Numbered from the stretch's first letter, positions 39,967 through 50,460 are shown. The stretch: 64,000 bases of DNA from Tenacibaculum jejuense (GCF_900198195.1 NZ_LT899436.1:4306001-4370000), one strand, 5' to 3'. Program-made: numbers and translations. The notes: a model not told the origin generated them from the letters alone.

Positions 39967-42900
39967 ATGAAAATTAAATTTTTTATTGCTGTTCTTTTTT
40001 CTGTTTTATTCAGTTACGCTCAAGAAACTACAGGAAATGTTGAGGGAAAAATAACAGATAAACAAGGACTTTCAATTCCTTTTGCTTCGGTAATTATAAC
40101 AGATACAGAAACTAACTTTTCTTATGGAACAAGTTCTCAAGAATCTGGTCATTATGTAATTGCTAATATTCCACCCGGAAATACTTATAAAATCGAAGTT
40201 CATTTTATTGGCTATCATACATATGTTAAAACAGGAATTACAATTCAGTTGGGAAAAACATTAACTATAGATATTCCTTTACAGGAAGAAAATGCGACGT
40301 TAGATGAAGTTGTAATTTCTGGAAAATCGAATAGGATAAATCCGTCTGTTATTAACACCAAACAACTGTTAAAAACACCTACAATTAGTAGAAGTGTGCA
40401 AGATTTAACAAGAAACTTATCTGAAGCAAATTTGAATTCATTTGGAGGAGCAAGCAATAGATTTAATAATTTTAATATTGATGGAATAGCAAGTAACGAC
40501 GTTGTTGGTTTTCAAGAGCCAGCAAGTGGTGCAGCAGGATCTTCTGCAAATGGAACTCCGGGAAGTTTATCTCGTAGTCAGCCTATTAGTTTCGGAGCAA
40601 TTAAAGAGCTTTCTGTAAAAACGTCTCCGTTTGATGTAAGTATAGGGAACTTTACAGGAGCCAATATTAATGTGGTTACAAAAAACGGAACAAATACTAC
40701 AAAAGCCGAAATATATGGCTATGGAAATAATCAACTATTAATTGGTTCTTTTGCTGATGGAATTGAACAAGAAGTGAATAGTTTTTATGATATTCAGTTT
40801 GGTGGTGGCGTTGGTGGAGCCATAAAAAAAGATAAACTATTTTATTATGTAAATGTTGAGCAAGCGTTGAGTAAAACTCCTCTTATCGGAGCTCCGGGTT
40901 CTTCAGGATCAAATATTAGTCAACAAACTGTGATTGATATTGCAGATAAATTAAGAACAGATTATAATTATGATCCTGGTGCTTTTGAAAGCAGTGATAT
41001 TGAAACTGCTTCTACGAAGATTTTTGCTCGTTTAGATTATAATATTTCAGAAAAACACAAACTTACTTTACGTAACAACTTTGTAAAGAGTTTTGCTGAT
41101 AATTTAGAATGGAACCAAGCGGTTTTTAATTTTGGAAATCAAGGATACCGACACAATAGTATTCTTAACGGTACTACTTTAGAATTAAACTCTAGTTTAT
41201 CTGAAAACACATCAAATATTTTAACTTTCGGTTACACAAAAGTAAAGGAAGATCGTTCGTATGACGGAAGAGTTTTTCCACATATAGAAATTAACGATTC
41301 TTCTAATAGAATTTTTGCCGGAACATATCGAGAAGCTTCTATTTACAATACAAACCTGAACACTTTTCAACTTACCAATAAGTTAACGTATTATAAAAAT
41401 AATAATACGATTACAGGTGGATTATTATTTCAATACAATGATATTGATTACGGGTTTTTAACTGCATGGAATGGACGTTGGGCTTATCGTTCTGTCGATG
41501 ATTTTTTAAATGATAGACCTTCTAGAATTCGTGGAGTATACCACGTTACAAACAATTCTTTTGATTTTGTAAATAATCGTCCTTCAGCAACAATTGATGT
41601 TTTGACTTCAGCTTTTTATCTTCAAGATAAAATAAGAATCAGTGATAAATTCTCTTTGAATTTAGGTGTTCGATTAGACAACCAGTTATTATTAAATGAT
41701 TTACCTTTAAGTCCGTTAGTTAGAAACACTCCTGAGTTCAGTAATTTCACGAATCAAATAGAAGTAAATCCGCATATCAATCCAAGAGTAAGTTTTGAGT
41801 ATACGCTAGATGAAGACAAGAAATATAAACTTAGTGGAGGAAGCGGATTATTTACAGGTAGAATTCCGTATTTATGGTTTGCATATGCAGAATATATTTC
41901 TGGAACAGATTATTTTAATGTAGATATTCGCCCTAATGGAAATACAGTTCGTTTAGAAGAAAATTTAGGAACATTAGCAGCTCAACAGCCAGGTTTAACA
42001 GAAATCAATTTAATTGATAATGATTTTGAATTACCAAGAGAATGGAAAACTCGCTTACACTTTGAAGCAAAATTACCAAGGAAGTTTAGATTTACAGCTG
42101 AAGCAACTTATACTGATGTTTTAAAAGGAATTTTCTTTCAATCGATAAATAGAAGACAAGAATTTGGTAATTATTCTGGAGCAGATAATCGTTTATTTTA
42201 TAATGGAACTCGTGTAAACGACAACTTTACCAATGTATTTTTATTAAGTAATACAAACAAAGGATACCGTTATAACATCAATCTTGGCTTATATAAAGAA
42301 ACCGACAATTATTCTGGATTCTTAGGGTATACAAATGGAAAAAGTAAAGAAATATCGAGTACTGTTCGTAATTCTTCTGCTGCAAACTTTGAATGGAATC
42401 AGGCAATAAACTCTCACGATCCAGATGTATCGTTTTCTAATTTCGATTTGCGTCATAAGTTTGTTTCATCTCACAGTTACAATATCAACTTCAAAAACAA
42501 ACATCAAATACAACTTTCTGCTTTATATACAGGAACCTCAGGAAGCCCGTATTCTGTAGTGTATCAAGGAGACGTAAATAGAGATGGATCATCTAGAAAT
42601 GATTTAGTTTATATTCCTGCAAATCAAGGAGAAATTCAATTACAAGATATTACTGATACCAATGGAAATGTGTTGGTTTCTGCTCAAGAACAATGGAATC
42701 GTTTAGATGCTTTTATTGAGAATAATGATTATTTGAGAGAAAATAGAGGAAGTTATGCAGAGAGAAACGGAGGTAGAACACCTTGGAATCATCAATTAGA
42801 TGCTAAGTTTGTATACAATCTTCCTTTTGAAAATAATTCGAATTTACAAATCAGTTTAGATATTTTTAATGTTTTAAACTTAATTCATAAAAATTGGGGA

Positions 42901-43077
42901 CGATTAGTTTTTGTTCCTAACGTAGTAAACTCAAATTTCAACTTATTAGAATTTAGAGGTGTTCAGAATAATCAACCTGTGTATCAATTTACTTTAGATG
43001 AAAACGCTACACCTTGGGTTTTAGATGGAATTAATTCTCGCTGGAGAGCACAACTTGGATTGAAATATCAGTTTTAA
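39967..43077 (+). CDS. TonB-dependent receptor, Oar-like
   Basis: 1036 residues. Signal peptide (MKIKFFIAVLFSVLFSYAQ), carboxypeptidase regulatory domain (about 20-112; IPFASVIITDTETNFSYGTS), plug (about 115-240) with FDVSIGNFTGANINVVTKNG, and a large barrel ending SRWRAQLGLKYQF. The plug motif and the big size are those of the Oar-like adhesin/receptor branch. Ligand unknown; lies downstream of the arsenosugar region, preceded by a palindrome and followed by a terminator, so it is probably a single transcription unit. Confidence 0.88.
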   Translation: MKIKFFIAVLFSVLFSYAQETTGNVEGKITDKQGLSIPFASVIITDTETNFSYGTSSQESGHYVIANIPPGNTYKIEVHFIGYHTYVKTGITIQLGKTLTIDIPLQEENATLDEVVISGKSNRINPSVINTKQLLKTPTISRSVQDLTRNLSEANLNSFGGASNRFNNFNIDGIASNDVVGFQEPASGAAGSSANGTPGSLSRSQPISFGAIKELSVKTSPFDVSIGNFTGANINVVTKNGTNTTKAEIYGYGNNQLLIGSFADGIEQEVNSFYDIQFGGGVGGAIKKDKLFYYVNVEQALSKTPLIGAPGSSGSNISQQTVIDIADKLRTDYNYDPGAFESSDIETASTKIFARLDYNISEKHKLTLRNNFVKSFADNLEWNQAVFNFGNQGYRHNSILNGTTLELNSSLSENTSNILTFGYTKVKEDRSYDGRVFPHIEINDSSNRIFAGTYREASIYNTNLNTFQLTNKLTYYKNNNTITGGLLFQYNDIDYGFLTAWNGRWAYRSVDDFLNDRPSRIRGVYHVTNNSFDFVNNRPSATIDVLTSAFYLQDKIRISDKFSLNLGVRLDNQLLLNDLPLSPLVRNTPEFSNFTNQIEVNPHINPRVSFEYTLDEDKKYKLSGGSGLFTGRIPYLWFAYAEYISGTDYFNVDIRPNGNTVRLEENLGTLAAQQPGLTEINLIDNDFELPREWKTRLHFEAKLPRKFRFTAEATYTDVLKGIFFQSINRRQEFGNYSGADNRLFYNGTRVNDNFTNVFLLSNTNKGYRYNINLGLYKETDNYSGFLGYTNGKSKEISSTVRNSSAANFEWNQAINSHDPDVSFSNFDLRHKFVSSHSYNINFKNKHQIQLSALYTGTSGSPYSVVYQGDVNRDGSSRNDLVYIPANQGEIQLQDITDTNGNVLVSAQEQWNRLDAFIENNDYLRENRGSYAERNGGRTPWNHQLDAKFVYNLPFENNSNLQISLDIFNVLNLIHKNWGRLVFVPNVVNSNFNLLEFRGVQNNQPVYQFTLDENATPWVLDGINSRWRAQLGLKYQF

Positions 43078-43114
43078 AACTGCCAGATAAAGAAATCTTT
43101 TTAACTTATAAATG

Positions 43115-43151
43115 GGAAAACCGCACTTAAAAATGTGGTTTTCCTTTTTTT
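43115..43151 (+). terminator. Terminator of the Oar-like receptor gene
   Basis: GGAAAACCGCA (43115-43125) / TGTGGTTTTCC (43134-43144), one G-T pair, followed by seven T. Confidence 0.88.
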
Positions 43152-43299
43152 TAAATATTAATTTAATGTTTCAGGTCAATCAAGATATCGTATATTACTA
43201 ACGAACAATTAGCTTCTCTTAGTTTTTCACTACTATTTTTTTTGTTATTGTATAGGGATTGAAAAGTTCTTTATAATCTAAAAATATTCTTAAAAGTGC

Positions 43300-43319
43300 A
43301 ACTATCAAAAATGATAGTT
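43300..43319. promoter_or_regulatory. Palindrome touching the promoter of the DUF4437 gene
   Basis: AACTATCA (43300-43307) AAAA TGATAGTT (43312-43319), perfect eight-base arms, directly before the -33 TTG at 43321. Likely binding site for an unknown regulator. Confidence 0.45.
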
Positions 43320-43320
43320 A

Positions 43321-43351
43321 TTGATAATGCTGTAAGCTATAACTAGTTTTG
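43321..43351 (+). promoter_or_regulatory. Promoter of the DUF4437 gene
   Basis: TTG (43321-43323), 20 bases, TAGTTTTG (43344-43351). The ATG used is at 43372; the GTG at 43351 is part of this promoter and cannot be the start. Confidence 0.65.
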
Positions 43352-43371
43352 TGAATCAAAAGACATTAAAA

Positions 43372-44217
43372 ATGAAGAAAATAATTATTAGTTTATTCGT
43401 TTTATCCTTCTTTATTTCTTGTAATCAAACAGAAAAAAAAGAAGTTTCTAAAATTGAGAATCCTACCAATAAAGTTGTACTTAGTTCTGAAATTATTTGG
43501 GAAAAATTAAATCCTGCAAGAGGAGATAAAAGTCCACAAGCCGGAACCATTTGGGGAGATCGAAAAGGAAAAGTAGCTACAGGTTTTTTAGCAAAATTTG
43601 TTGATGGGTTTTCTTCGCCTCCGCATATTCATAATGTAACTTACAGAGCAGTAGTTATTGAAGGCTTAATTCATAATGATGATCCAGCTGCTGCAAATAT
43701 GTGGATGCCTAAAGGTTCATTTTGGACACAGCCAAAAGGAGAATCTCATATTACTTCTGCTAAAGGAAATGTAAATATTGCATATGTAGAGATTGATCAC
43801 GGACCTTATTTAGTAAAACCAATAGATCAAGCTTTCGATAATGGAGAGAGACCTGTAAATATTAGTGCTAACAATGTTGTTTGGTTAAATCATACTAAAA
43901 CAAATTGGATCGATTCTAAAAGTAATGCTGAAATCAGTTTTCTTTGGGAAGGCAAAAACACGAATAAAACCAAAGGTCTTTTTATAAAACTTCCAAAACA
44001 ATTTGATGGGAAAATTAAAACAGATGGTACAATTTTACATGCAGTTATTATCAAAGGGAAATTAAACTATACCTTACCTCTAAATCAAGAAATAAAAACG
44101 TTAGATCCAGGAAGTTATTTTACATCAACTACTAAAGCAGAACATCAAGTAACCAATAATAACAAAGAAGATGTTACCATTTACATTAGAACAAACGGAA
44201 ACATTTATGTAGAATAA
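43372..44217 (+). CDS. DUF4437 cupin-like lipoprotein
   Basis: 281 residues from ATG at 43372, starting with a lipoprotein signal ([20 protein letters not shown]). Two cupin-like halves: the first with [36 protein letters not shown] and [20 protein letters not shown] (His residues in metal-binding positions), the second with [19 protein letters not shown] and [17 protein letters not shown]4437 is related to ChrR-type cupins; the reaction is unknown. Own promoter with adjoining palindrome, own terminator. Confidence 0.82.
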   Translation: MKKIIISLFVLSFFISCNQTEKKEVSKIENPTNKVVLSSEIIWEKLNPARGDKSPQAGTIWGDRKGKVATGFLAKFVDGFSSPPHIHNVTYRAVVIEGLIHNDDPAAANMWMPKGSFWTQPKGESHITSAKGNVNIAYVEIDHGPYLVKPIDQAFDNGERPVNISANNVVWLNHTKTNWIDSKSNAEISFLWEGKNTNKTKGLFIKLPKQFDGKIKTDGTILHAVIIKGKLNYTLPLNQEIKTLDPGSYFTSTTKAEHQVTNNNKEDVTIYIRTNGNIYVE

Positions 44218-44236
44218 GATTAAAATTTTATACTTC

Positions 44237-44273
44237 AAAAACGTCTTTCTAATTTAAAAAAGGCGTTTTTTTA
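44237..44273 (+). terminator. Terminator of the DUF4437 gene
   Basis: AAAAACGTCTTT (44237-44248) / AAAGGCGTTTTT (44259-44270) with one G-T pair, then T-rich sequence; 20 bases past the stop. Confidence 0.8.
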
Positions 44274-44341
44274 TGTAAACTGTTTCCTTTTTATTCGACT
44301 TTATAATCAATAAACTTTGTTTTGTTGAGTATCTTAGTCGT

Positions 44342-45232
44342 ATGGAGAAATATTTAGAAATTATAAAGAATTCTTACACTGGTTATTGGAATTACATAAA
44401 ACAATCTGTTTTATTTGAATTGAACTGGGAGAATTATTTCTATGGATTAATCTTAATCTCTCTTGTTGTTTGGGCATTAGAAATTGTGTTTCCTTGGCGT
44501 AAGAATCAATCTATTTTCAGAAAAGATTTTTGGTTAGATACATTTTACATGTTCTTTAATTTCTTCTTATTAAACTTAATTGTTCTGATTGCTCTTTCTA
44601 ATACTGCTTCTGAAGTTTTTAATGATATTTTAGGATTGATAGATGTTTCGGTAACAGATCTTCAGTTATTCAATATTAATGATTTTCCATACGCACTTCG
44701 TTTGTTTGTATTCTTTATTATTATTGATTTTGTTCAATGGTACACACATACATTATTACACAAATATGAATTTTTATGGAACTTTCATAAAGTGCATCAT
44801 TCTGTAAAACAAATGGGATTTGCAGCTCATTTACGTTACCATTGGATGGAACCTGTTGTGTATAAATCAATGAAATATATTCCGCTCGCTATTATGGGTG
44901 GATTTACAGCTCAAGATGTTGCTATTGTACATTTTTTTAATATTACAATCGGACATTTAAACCACGCTAATATTAATTGGGATTATGGTGTTTTAAAATA
45001 TATTTTAAACAATCCTAAAATGCATATTTGGCATCATGTTAAAGAATTACCAGAAGACCGAAAAAATGGTGTGAACTTCGGTATTACGTTAAGTATTTGG
45101 GACTATATTTTTAAAACAAACTATATTCCGTATTCTGGTAGAGATATTGAAATTGGTTTTGAAGGTGACGAAAAATTCCCAAATAATTTTATTGGACAGG
45201 AGTTGTATCCTATCAACAGAAAAGAATCATAA
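44342..45232 (+). CDS. Sterol desaturase / fatty acid hydroxylase family membrane protein
   Basis: 296 residues with four or more membrane helices. The eight-His di-iron motifs of the family are present: HTLLHKYEFLWNFHKVHHS near 130-148, then HFFNITIGHLNHANINW near 200 and MHIWHH near 225. Uses O2 to hydroxylate or desaturate lipid chains at the membrane. The exact lipid cannot be told; relatives act on fatty acids, carotenoids or alkylglycerols. Single gene, converging on the DUF3857 pair. Confidence 0.9.
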   Translation: MEKYLEIIKNSYTGYWNYIKQSVLFELNWENYFYGLILISLVVWALEIVFPWRKNQSIFRKDFWLDTFYMFFNFFLLNLIVLIALSNTASEVFNDILGLIDVSVTDLQLFNINDFPYALRLFVFFIIIDFVQWYTHTLLHKYEFLWNFHKVHHSVKQMGFAAHLRYHWMEPVVYKSMKYIPLAIMGGFTAQDVAIVHFFNITIGHLNHANINWDYGVLKYILNNPKMHIWHHVKELPEDRKNGVNFGITLSIWDYIFKTNYIPYSGRDIEIGFEGDEKFPNNFIGQELYPINRKES

Positions 45233-45258
45233 TTTAATTCTTCAATTGTACCATCTCC

Positions 45259-47289
45259 TTATGATTTTGTCTTTTTTAGTTTAATTACAAAACGTTTACC
45301 TTTTGCTTCTTTAACTTTTTCATTGATTAATTTTACATCAATAAGCTTTTCTTTAGGTATTAAATCTTTTAAAATTTTATAATCTGATTTTATTTTAAGT
45401 TGATTATTTTTAGTTTTTTTTAGTTCAAAAGAATATTCTCCTAAATTATTTTTCAACTTCAGGTTAGCCGTCTTTTCGCCTAAAATCTCTATATCATTAG
45501 GGAATTTTAAAAAAAACATCATTAAATCAGAATAACCATAATCTAAATAATAATTTAACTCCGAAGAATTAGTGTCATTGTCTAGTTGATTATGGTTTAT
45601 CAGTTTATCTAAAGAAATACTAACAAGGCTATCATTTATAAATGTAATTGCATTTTTTAATGTACCTCTACCTCTAACCTTATAGGTAAATGGTCTTTTC
45701 GAACTTAACGTTCTACTTGTAATTGTGTCTATATCTATAGTGTTATCAACACCTTGATATTCTGATAAAGCATTATAAAAATCGTTTACTTCTTTATTTT
45801 TATCTAACATCCCATAAAAACTACGTAATTCAGTAGATACTCCTCCAGAAATTTTAAAAATTGACTTGAAAGAAGTCTTTTTCAGCTTAACATTTACTTC
45901 AGCGGAAACTATTTGATGGAGATAATTAGTATTTGCATTCATACCAGGTAGCTTAACTGTTTTGATAGATACTGAGTCTGCTTCAGCAAGTTTTAAGTTC
46001 CTAGAAATAAACTTATCTTTTTTTCTCCTTTTTTTAGTTAAGTATGGTTTTACAAGAATGATATCAGAGTTGTAAATAGAAATTGGAATTTCATCAATTC
46101 GATATTGATAAAAGTCTTCGTGTGGATATAATAATTTTAACTCTTTTTTTTCATCTTCAAAAGCAAAAAATATATGATCAAACTCTCCTTTTCTAATGTA
46201 ATGTTTACTAATAGGACCTGAACGTTTGGTTCTACCAAAAACAGCCCAATATTCTATCTCTAAATCTTCTAATATTTGTCGGTAAAACCTTTTTATACTT
46301 AGTGGGTCAAATCGTTTTTTCTTTAAAAAATAACCACTAGACTTAATTAACTCTTCTTTTCTAGTAGGTCCCATTTTAAAGTTATTTATCACCTCTGAGT
46401 GCAATAAGTTGAATTTATAGTATTTAGAACTATCTTTAGCTTTCCCAATAACTTTTCTCTTCCACCTTTTATAATATGAGAATTTTTCATAATCTAAGGC
46501 AAATGGTTGGGTTACAAAATTAAACTCTTCATTATATACATCTTTCCAAGTTCTTAATTTCGTCCCTTTTTTATCTATAGAATAATATAAATATGGTTTT
46601 TCACAAGGCAAACAATTAAATTCATTTTTTTTAATTCCCTTAACTTTATTCATAGAAAACTGTGCGTAAAGCAAAGTATCATTTGATATTACTGCTGGCT
46701 CTGGAAAGCCATTGTAAGATTTATAACGTAACACAACATCTGGAAGAGTCTTAATTGTATATTGAGTATTTAAACTAGGTAAATCTGAATATAAACTCAC
46801 ATAACTCTTTAAATCATTCTTATTTAATCTTTCATAGTATACATAATTCATTTCAATTGTATCTCCTGGTTCTACAGCTGGAATAGGATAATTTATTTCT
46901 CCAAATTTCTTTCCTTTAGTAGTGCGTTTAAATACCAAACTAGAATCTAATTTAACTTTAGTTCCATCTGCTTTAAGAGTTTTAACTTTAATACTTTGTA
47001 AATGATTACTTTCATATTCATTTAAATTTAAAAAAGCATAATCTTCAACACCTTTAGATGTGTTGATTACTAACTTATTGGTTACAGAAGTATATTTTTT
47101 ATACCCTGACCATTCTTTGGCGTAAGTAATATCTTTATAAGAATATGTATAATATGCATCTGACTTTTTACAAAGCGCTGTAAAAGGATCATCTCCATTG
47201 ATTAAAACAGATTTAAAACTATAAAAAAGTAAACATATACTTACTATAAATAAACTAACTTTTCTGTTTTTTGAGGATAATGGGTTCAT
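45259..47289 (-). CDS. DUF3857-type exported protein with a degraded transglutaminase domain
   Basis: 676 residues with an N-terminal export helix (VSLFIVSICLLFYSFKSVLI). Residues about 60-260 resemble the beta-sandwich DUF3857 domain (LVINTSKGVEDYAFLNLNEY; VEPGDTIEMNYVYYERLNKN). Next is a transglutaminase-like region (IEYWAVFGRTKRSG; EFDHIFFAFEDEKKELKLLY) in which the Cys of the active triad cannot be found, only the His. Very Lys-rich. Overlaps the upstream partner by 35 bases; the two look like a duplicated pair in which this copy lost catalysis. Function unknown. Confidence 0.75.
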   Translation of the reverse strand: MNPLSSKNRKVSLFIVSICLLFYSFKSVLINGDDPFTALCKKSDAYYTYSYKDITYAKEWSGYKKYTSVTNKLVINTSKGVEDYAFLNLNEYESNHLQSIKVKTLKADGTKVKLDSSLVFKRTTKGKKFGEINYPIPAVEPGDTIEMNYVYYERLNKNDLKSYVSLYSDLPSLNTQYTIKTLPDVVLRYKSYNGFPEPAVISNDTLLYAQFSMNKVKGIKKNEFNCLPCEKPYLYYSIDKKGTKLRTWKDVYNEEFNFVTQPFALDYEKFSYYKRWKRKVIGKAKDSSKYYKFNLLHSEVINNFKMGPTRKEELIKSSGYFLKKKRFDPLSIKRFYRQILEDLEIEYWAVFGRTKRSGPISKHYIRKGEFDHIFFAFEDEKKELKLLYPHEDFYQYRIDEIPISIYNSDIILVKPYLTKKRRKKDKFISRNLKLAEADSVSIKTVKLPGMNANTNYLHQIVSAEVNVKLKKTSFKSIFKISGGVSTELRSFYGMLDKNKEVNDFYNALSEYQGVDNTIDIDTITSRTLSSKRPFTYKVRGRGTLKNAITFINDSLVSISLDKLINHNQLDNDTNSSELNYYLDYGYSDLMMFFLKFPNDIEILGEKTANLKLKNNLGEYSFELKKTKNNQLKIKSDYKILKDLIPKEKLIDVKLINEKVKEAKGKRFVIKLKKTKS

Positions 47290-49078
47290 TAATTATTTTT
47301 TTAAATGATTTTAAAATCTCATTTATTTTACTAACTTTTTCTTTTTCTAAGTAAACATGACTGAGAATGAAATCATAATTGCACTCAATTTCTGATTTTG
47401 ATACTGGTTTAATAATCACACTTAGCTTAATACCTTCTTCTTGATAATCATATGTTATGGGATCGAAATCTTTTATGGGTTCATTAATTCTAATTTTTGC
47501 TCGAACTTTTTTATGAAATGGATTCGCCAAATTAATACCTTCTATTAATGTTTCTCTATTCTCTATTTCTATAATTCTAGGTAAAAAATCGATAAATAAA
47601 TATTTACTTTCACCGTCATCAAAAGATTTACTATTAATAGACACATTTCCCTTACACTCTATTTTTTCACTATCGTTAAATAGTTCTAAATTCGAGATAG
47701 ATTGATTTCTGAAAATTTCTTCATAAAATACATTACCAAAGTCAAGAAGCTCTTTTTGATTTTTACCTTTAATTCTACGTCTTAAAAAGTTACCTGAAAT
47801 ACCTTTGTAAGTAGTTTTGAATGTTCCGTTTATGCTTGTTTTATCTTCTTTTAATTCCAATTGATATAAAATAGTATTCTCTTCTGGAGTAAAACTTTTT
47901 ACATTGTGGAATACACCTCCCTTAGAACTTACAATTAAGATATTACGGTCCTGTAAACTCTCTACTGGTGTTCCTTCTCTATGAATTGAATCTGTAGGAT
48001 CTAGTAAAACTACTTTACCGTTTAAATAAGCCACAGCAATTACGTGATTAGCAGAACTTAATGAAGGAAAATCACAATCACTAATATGATCAAAAGTGGC
48101 AGCTAAAGCAATATCACTACTAATTCCTTTGTATCTTAATGCTTCGGATAAAAAGTTTGATAAATCTTTACAATCCCCTTCTTTATTTAAATAAACAGCA
48201 TTTGCATGAGTTGGAATAAAAGCGCCCATACCCACTTCTATAGCTACATACTTGAAGTTATTTTTAACATAGTTGTAGATGATGTTGGTAATTTCAGAAG
48301 GATCTTTAATGTTAGCAGTTAGTTGATCTATTTTTTGTTTTACCTGATAGTTTAATCCTTTTTTTGAAGCTACTTTCTCTGAATACCAATCGTTAATGTA
48401 ATTAGTAGGTCTATTTTTATAGGAATCTGGAGTAACTATAATTCGCATCAAAGGATTTCTCATATTCTTATAAACACCAAAAAACTGAAAAGGATCTGGT
48501 TCTACTTTTTGAGGAACTACTTTTATATTCCACACTGAACTAGTTTCTGTTTTAGTAGAATCAATTTTATAGTAAGGAATAGATTCTTTGTAAATCGTAT
48601 TATAAACTAATTCAAAATTTTCAGGAACCTTTATTTTATAATTAAGTGTATCTAATTGATTATAAGAAAAAAAAGGCAAGCTTGAAAAATACATTAACTC
48701 TTTACAACTGACTGAATAAGAAAGTTTAATTTCTTTATCAGCAGGAATCATAACATATTTGATTTTTTTACTAGTGATATATTCTAGCTTAGCATCTTCT
48801 TCGTAAATTTTTTTAATATATATTGGCTTCTCTCTTTTCCTTTTCTTTATGAATAATTTTATGTCAGATACTTTTTCCAATTCTGTATCATAAAATATGG
48901 GGTAAAAACGGCGTTCGTCACTTTTTTTAAAATGAATTGAAACATTATTTGTGAAGGATGAATCGTCTTTAACTTCAATTATTTCCTGAATAGACTCTAA
49001 ATGAATATCTTGACAATAACCTTTAAAATTACATAGAATAAAAAGTAATAAAATTAGAGCATTTAATATCTTTTTCAC
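47255..49078 (-). CDS. DUF3857 protein with intact transglutaminase domain
   Basis: 607 residues from GTG at 49078, which gives a textbook signal peptide (KKILNALILLLFILCNFKG). An ATG at 49120 lies in frame but only about ten bases behind the expected transcript start. N-terminal DUF3857 domain (to about residue 210), then a transglutaminase domain with triad Cys in LNKEGDCKDLSNFLSEA, His in SANHVIAVAYL and Asp in KVVLLDPTDS. These exported proteins may act as peptidases or crosslinkers in the periplasm; substrate unknown. Followed by the degraded paralog. Confidence 0.82.
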   Translation of the reverse strand: MKKILNALILLLFILCNFKGYCQDIHLESIQEIIEVKDDSSFTNNVSIHFKKSDERRFYPIFYDTELEKVSDIKLFIKKRKREKPIYIKKIYEEDAKLEYITSKKIKYVMIPADKEIKLSYSVSCKELMYFSSLPFFSYNQLDTLNYKIKVPENFELVYNTIYKESIPYYKIDSTKTETSSVWNIKVVPQKVEPDPFQFFGVYKNMRNPLMRIIVTPDSYKNRPTNYINDWYSEKVASKKGLNYQVKQKIDQLTANIKDPSEITNIIYNYVKNNFKYVAIEVGMGAFIPTHANAVYLNKEGDCKDLSNFLSEALRYKGISSDIALAATFDHISDCDFPSLSSANHVIAVAYLNGKVVLLDPTDSIHREGTPVESLQDRNILIVSSKGGVFHNVKSFTPEENTILYQLELKEDKTSINGTFKTTYKGISGNFLRRRIKGKNQKELLDFGNVFYEEIFRNQSISNLELFNDSEKIECKGNVSINSKSFDDGESKYLFIDFLPRIIEIENRETLIEGINLANPFHKKVRAKIRINEPIKDFDPITYDYQEEGIKLSVIIKPVSKSEIECNYDFILSHVYLEKEKVSKINEILKSFKKIINEPIILKKQKS

Positions 49079-49135
49079 TTTTGCATAGTTTTCTAGTAAA
49101 CAATCATTACAATTGTACATACTATTAATTAGCTA

Positions 49136-49143
49136 CAAAGTTA
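49136..49143 (-). promoter_or_regulatory. -7 element upstream of the DUF3857 pair
   Basis: Minus strand TAACTTTG; a TTG (49168-49166) lies 22 bases further upstream. Suggests transcription from about 49130. Confidence 0.5.
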
Positions 49144-49195
49144 CTTAAAATGTTTTTTTAAAAAACAACGTTAGATTAACATTCAAGTTTTAAAC

Positions 49196-50458
49196 CTAAA
49201 AATACTGTCCAATACCAAAAACTAATCCATTTGTATTATCGGTTAAGCTAATTCCGTAATCGATTCGAAAAACTGCGTTGTAAATCTTCTTATTGATAAA
49301 ACGCAAACCAATTCCTGAATACGCTCTAACATTCTCAGATTTCCAAAAATCTGAAATTTCTCCACCTGGTTGTCTCCAAGTTCCTATATCTAAAAATCCA
49401 TTTCCCTGAATTGTCAGCCATTTTTTATCGTAAAGTGTATGTCTGTATTCAGTATTGTATACTATACTTGCTGTACCTCGATCTACAATAAAACCAACAC
49501 CTCTTAAATTAATATTATTATCTAAAGCAAATGGAGCAAAAGGTGAGTCGCTATTAGAAGCAAAACCGATACGTAATCGATTTGCCCAGTTTCCTTTCTT
49601 TCCTACTCTATCATAGTAGAAAAAATCGTTCCATGCTATTAAAAACTTGTCCTGAAAATTATTTTGAGAAGTTACATACTGTAAATAAAGAATACTCTTA
49701 AATCCGTCCAAATAATGGAAATAATATTCAAGATCTTCATAAGTATACAAAAGCTTATACAAGATCTTATTTACTTTTAAATCTCTTGGAACTTCAGGAC
49801 TTGTAGCTCCATTTAAGTACTGATATTTTTCTTGAAAATAATTAACTCCAAAAGTTAGATGATGATTAAAATTAATTTGATACAACCCTAATAATTCAGT
49901 TGAAATATTGTTATACAAGTAATTTGCTGTCTGATTGTCGAAAAATAAAGGCTCCTCACTTTTCCAATTTTGATGACTAAAACCTAATCCAAACTTTTTT
50001 GAAAATAAATTAGGAGCTCTAACATTAAACGCATAAGTATCATGTCCGTTATTCTGATAAAATCCGCCAACTGCGATATTTCTACCTAAGAAATTATATT
50101 CATAAACACCTAATTTATAAGCAAATATATTATTAGTTGTTGTCCAAAAAGCTAATTCTGGTAAAATCGTTGAGCTTTCTTGAATGTGAAACTCAAGATC
50201 ACATTTTCCACCTTCGGTATTTGTCTTTAAATAGGCATGTGCAACAGCTGGTAATCGCTTTAAAATAGTAATATCTTGTTCAACTTTTCTAGTATTATAT
50301 ACATCTCCTTTCTTTGTCTCTGTTATCGATTTCAAAAAAGATGCTTTCGTTCTTTTCATTCCTTTAAAAGTAACTGAACGAACTATCATTCCATCTTCTT
50401 GAGAGAGCACGGGAAATGTATAAAGTATTAAAAGCAATATGGTTATTAATTTCTTCAT
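49196..50458 (-). CDS. Outer-membrane BamA/TamA-like protein with a single POTRA domain
   Basis: 420 residues with signal peptide (KKLITILLLILYTFPVLSQ). Residues about 24-95 form one POTRA domain (MIVRSVTFKGMKRTKASFLK; VYNTRKVEQDITILKRLPAV), the rest a barrel whose signature NINLRGVGFIVDRGTASIVY and terminal strand LVFGIGQYF fit the Omp85 superfamily. Real BamA has five POTRA domains; one-POTRA forms in Bacteroidota are of unknown use, perhaps lipid or protein insertion. It lies 2 bases behind a lipoprotein gene, with which it may act. Confidence 0.8.
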   Translation of the reverse strand: MKKLITILLLILYTFPVLSQEDGMIVRSVTFKGMKRTKASFLKSITETKKGDVYNTRKVEQDITILKRLPAVAHAYLKTNTEGGKCDLEFHIQESSTILPELAFWTTTNNIFAYKLGVYEYNFLGRNIAVGGFYQNNGHDTYAFNVRAPNLFSKKFGLGFSHQNWKSEEPLFFDNQTANYLYNNISTELLGLYQINFNHHLTFGVNYFQEKYQYLNGATSPEVPRDLKVNKILYKLLYTYEDLEYYFHYLDGFKSILYLQYVTSQNNFQDKFLIAWNDFFYYDRVGKKGNWANRLRIGFASNSDSPFAPFALDNNINLRGVGFIVDRGTASIVYNTEYRHTLYDKKWLTIQGNGFLDIGTWRQPGGEISDFWKSENVRAYSGIGLRFINKKIYNAVFRIDYGISLTDNTNGLVFGIGQYF

Positions 50459-50460
50459 TA

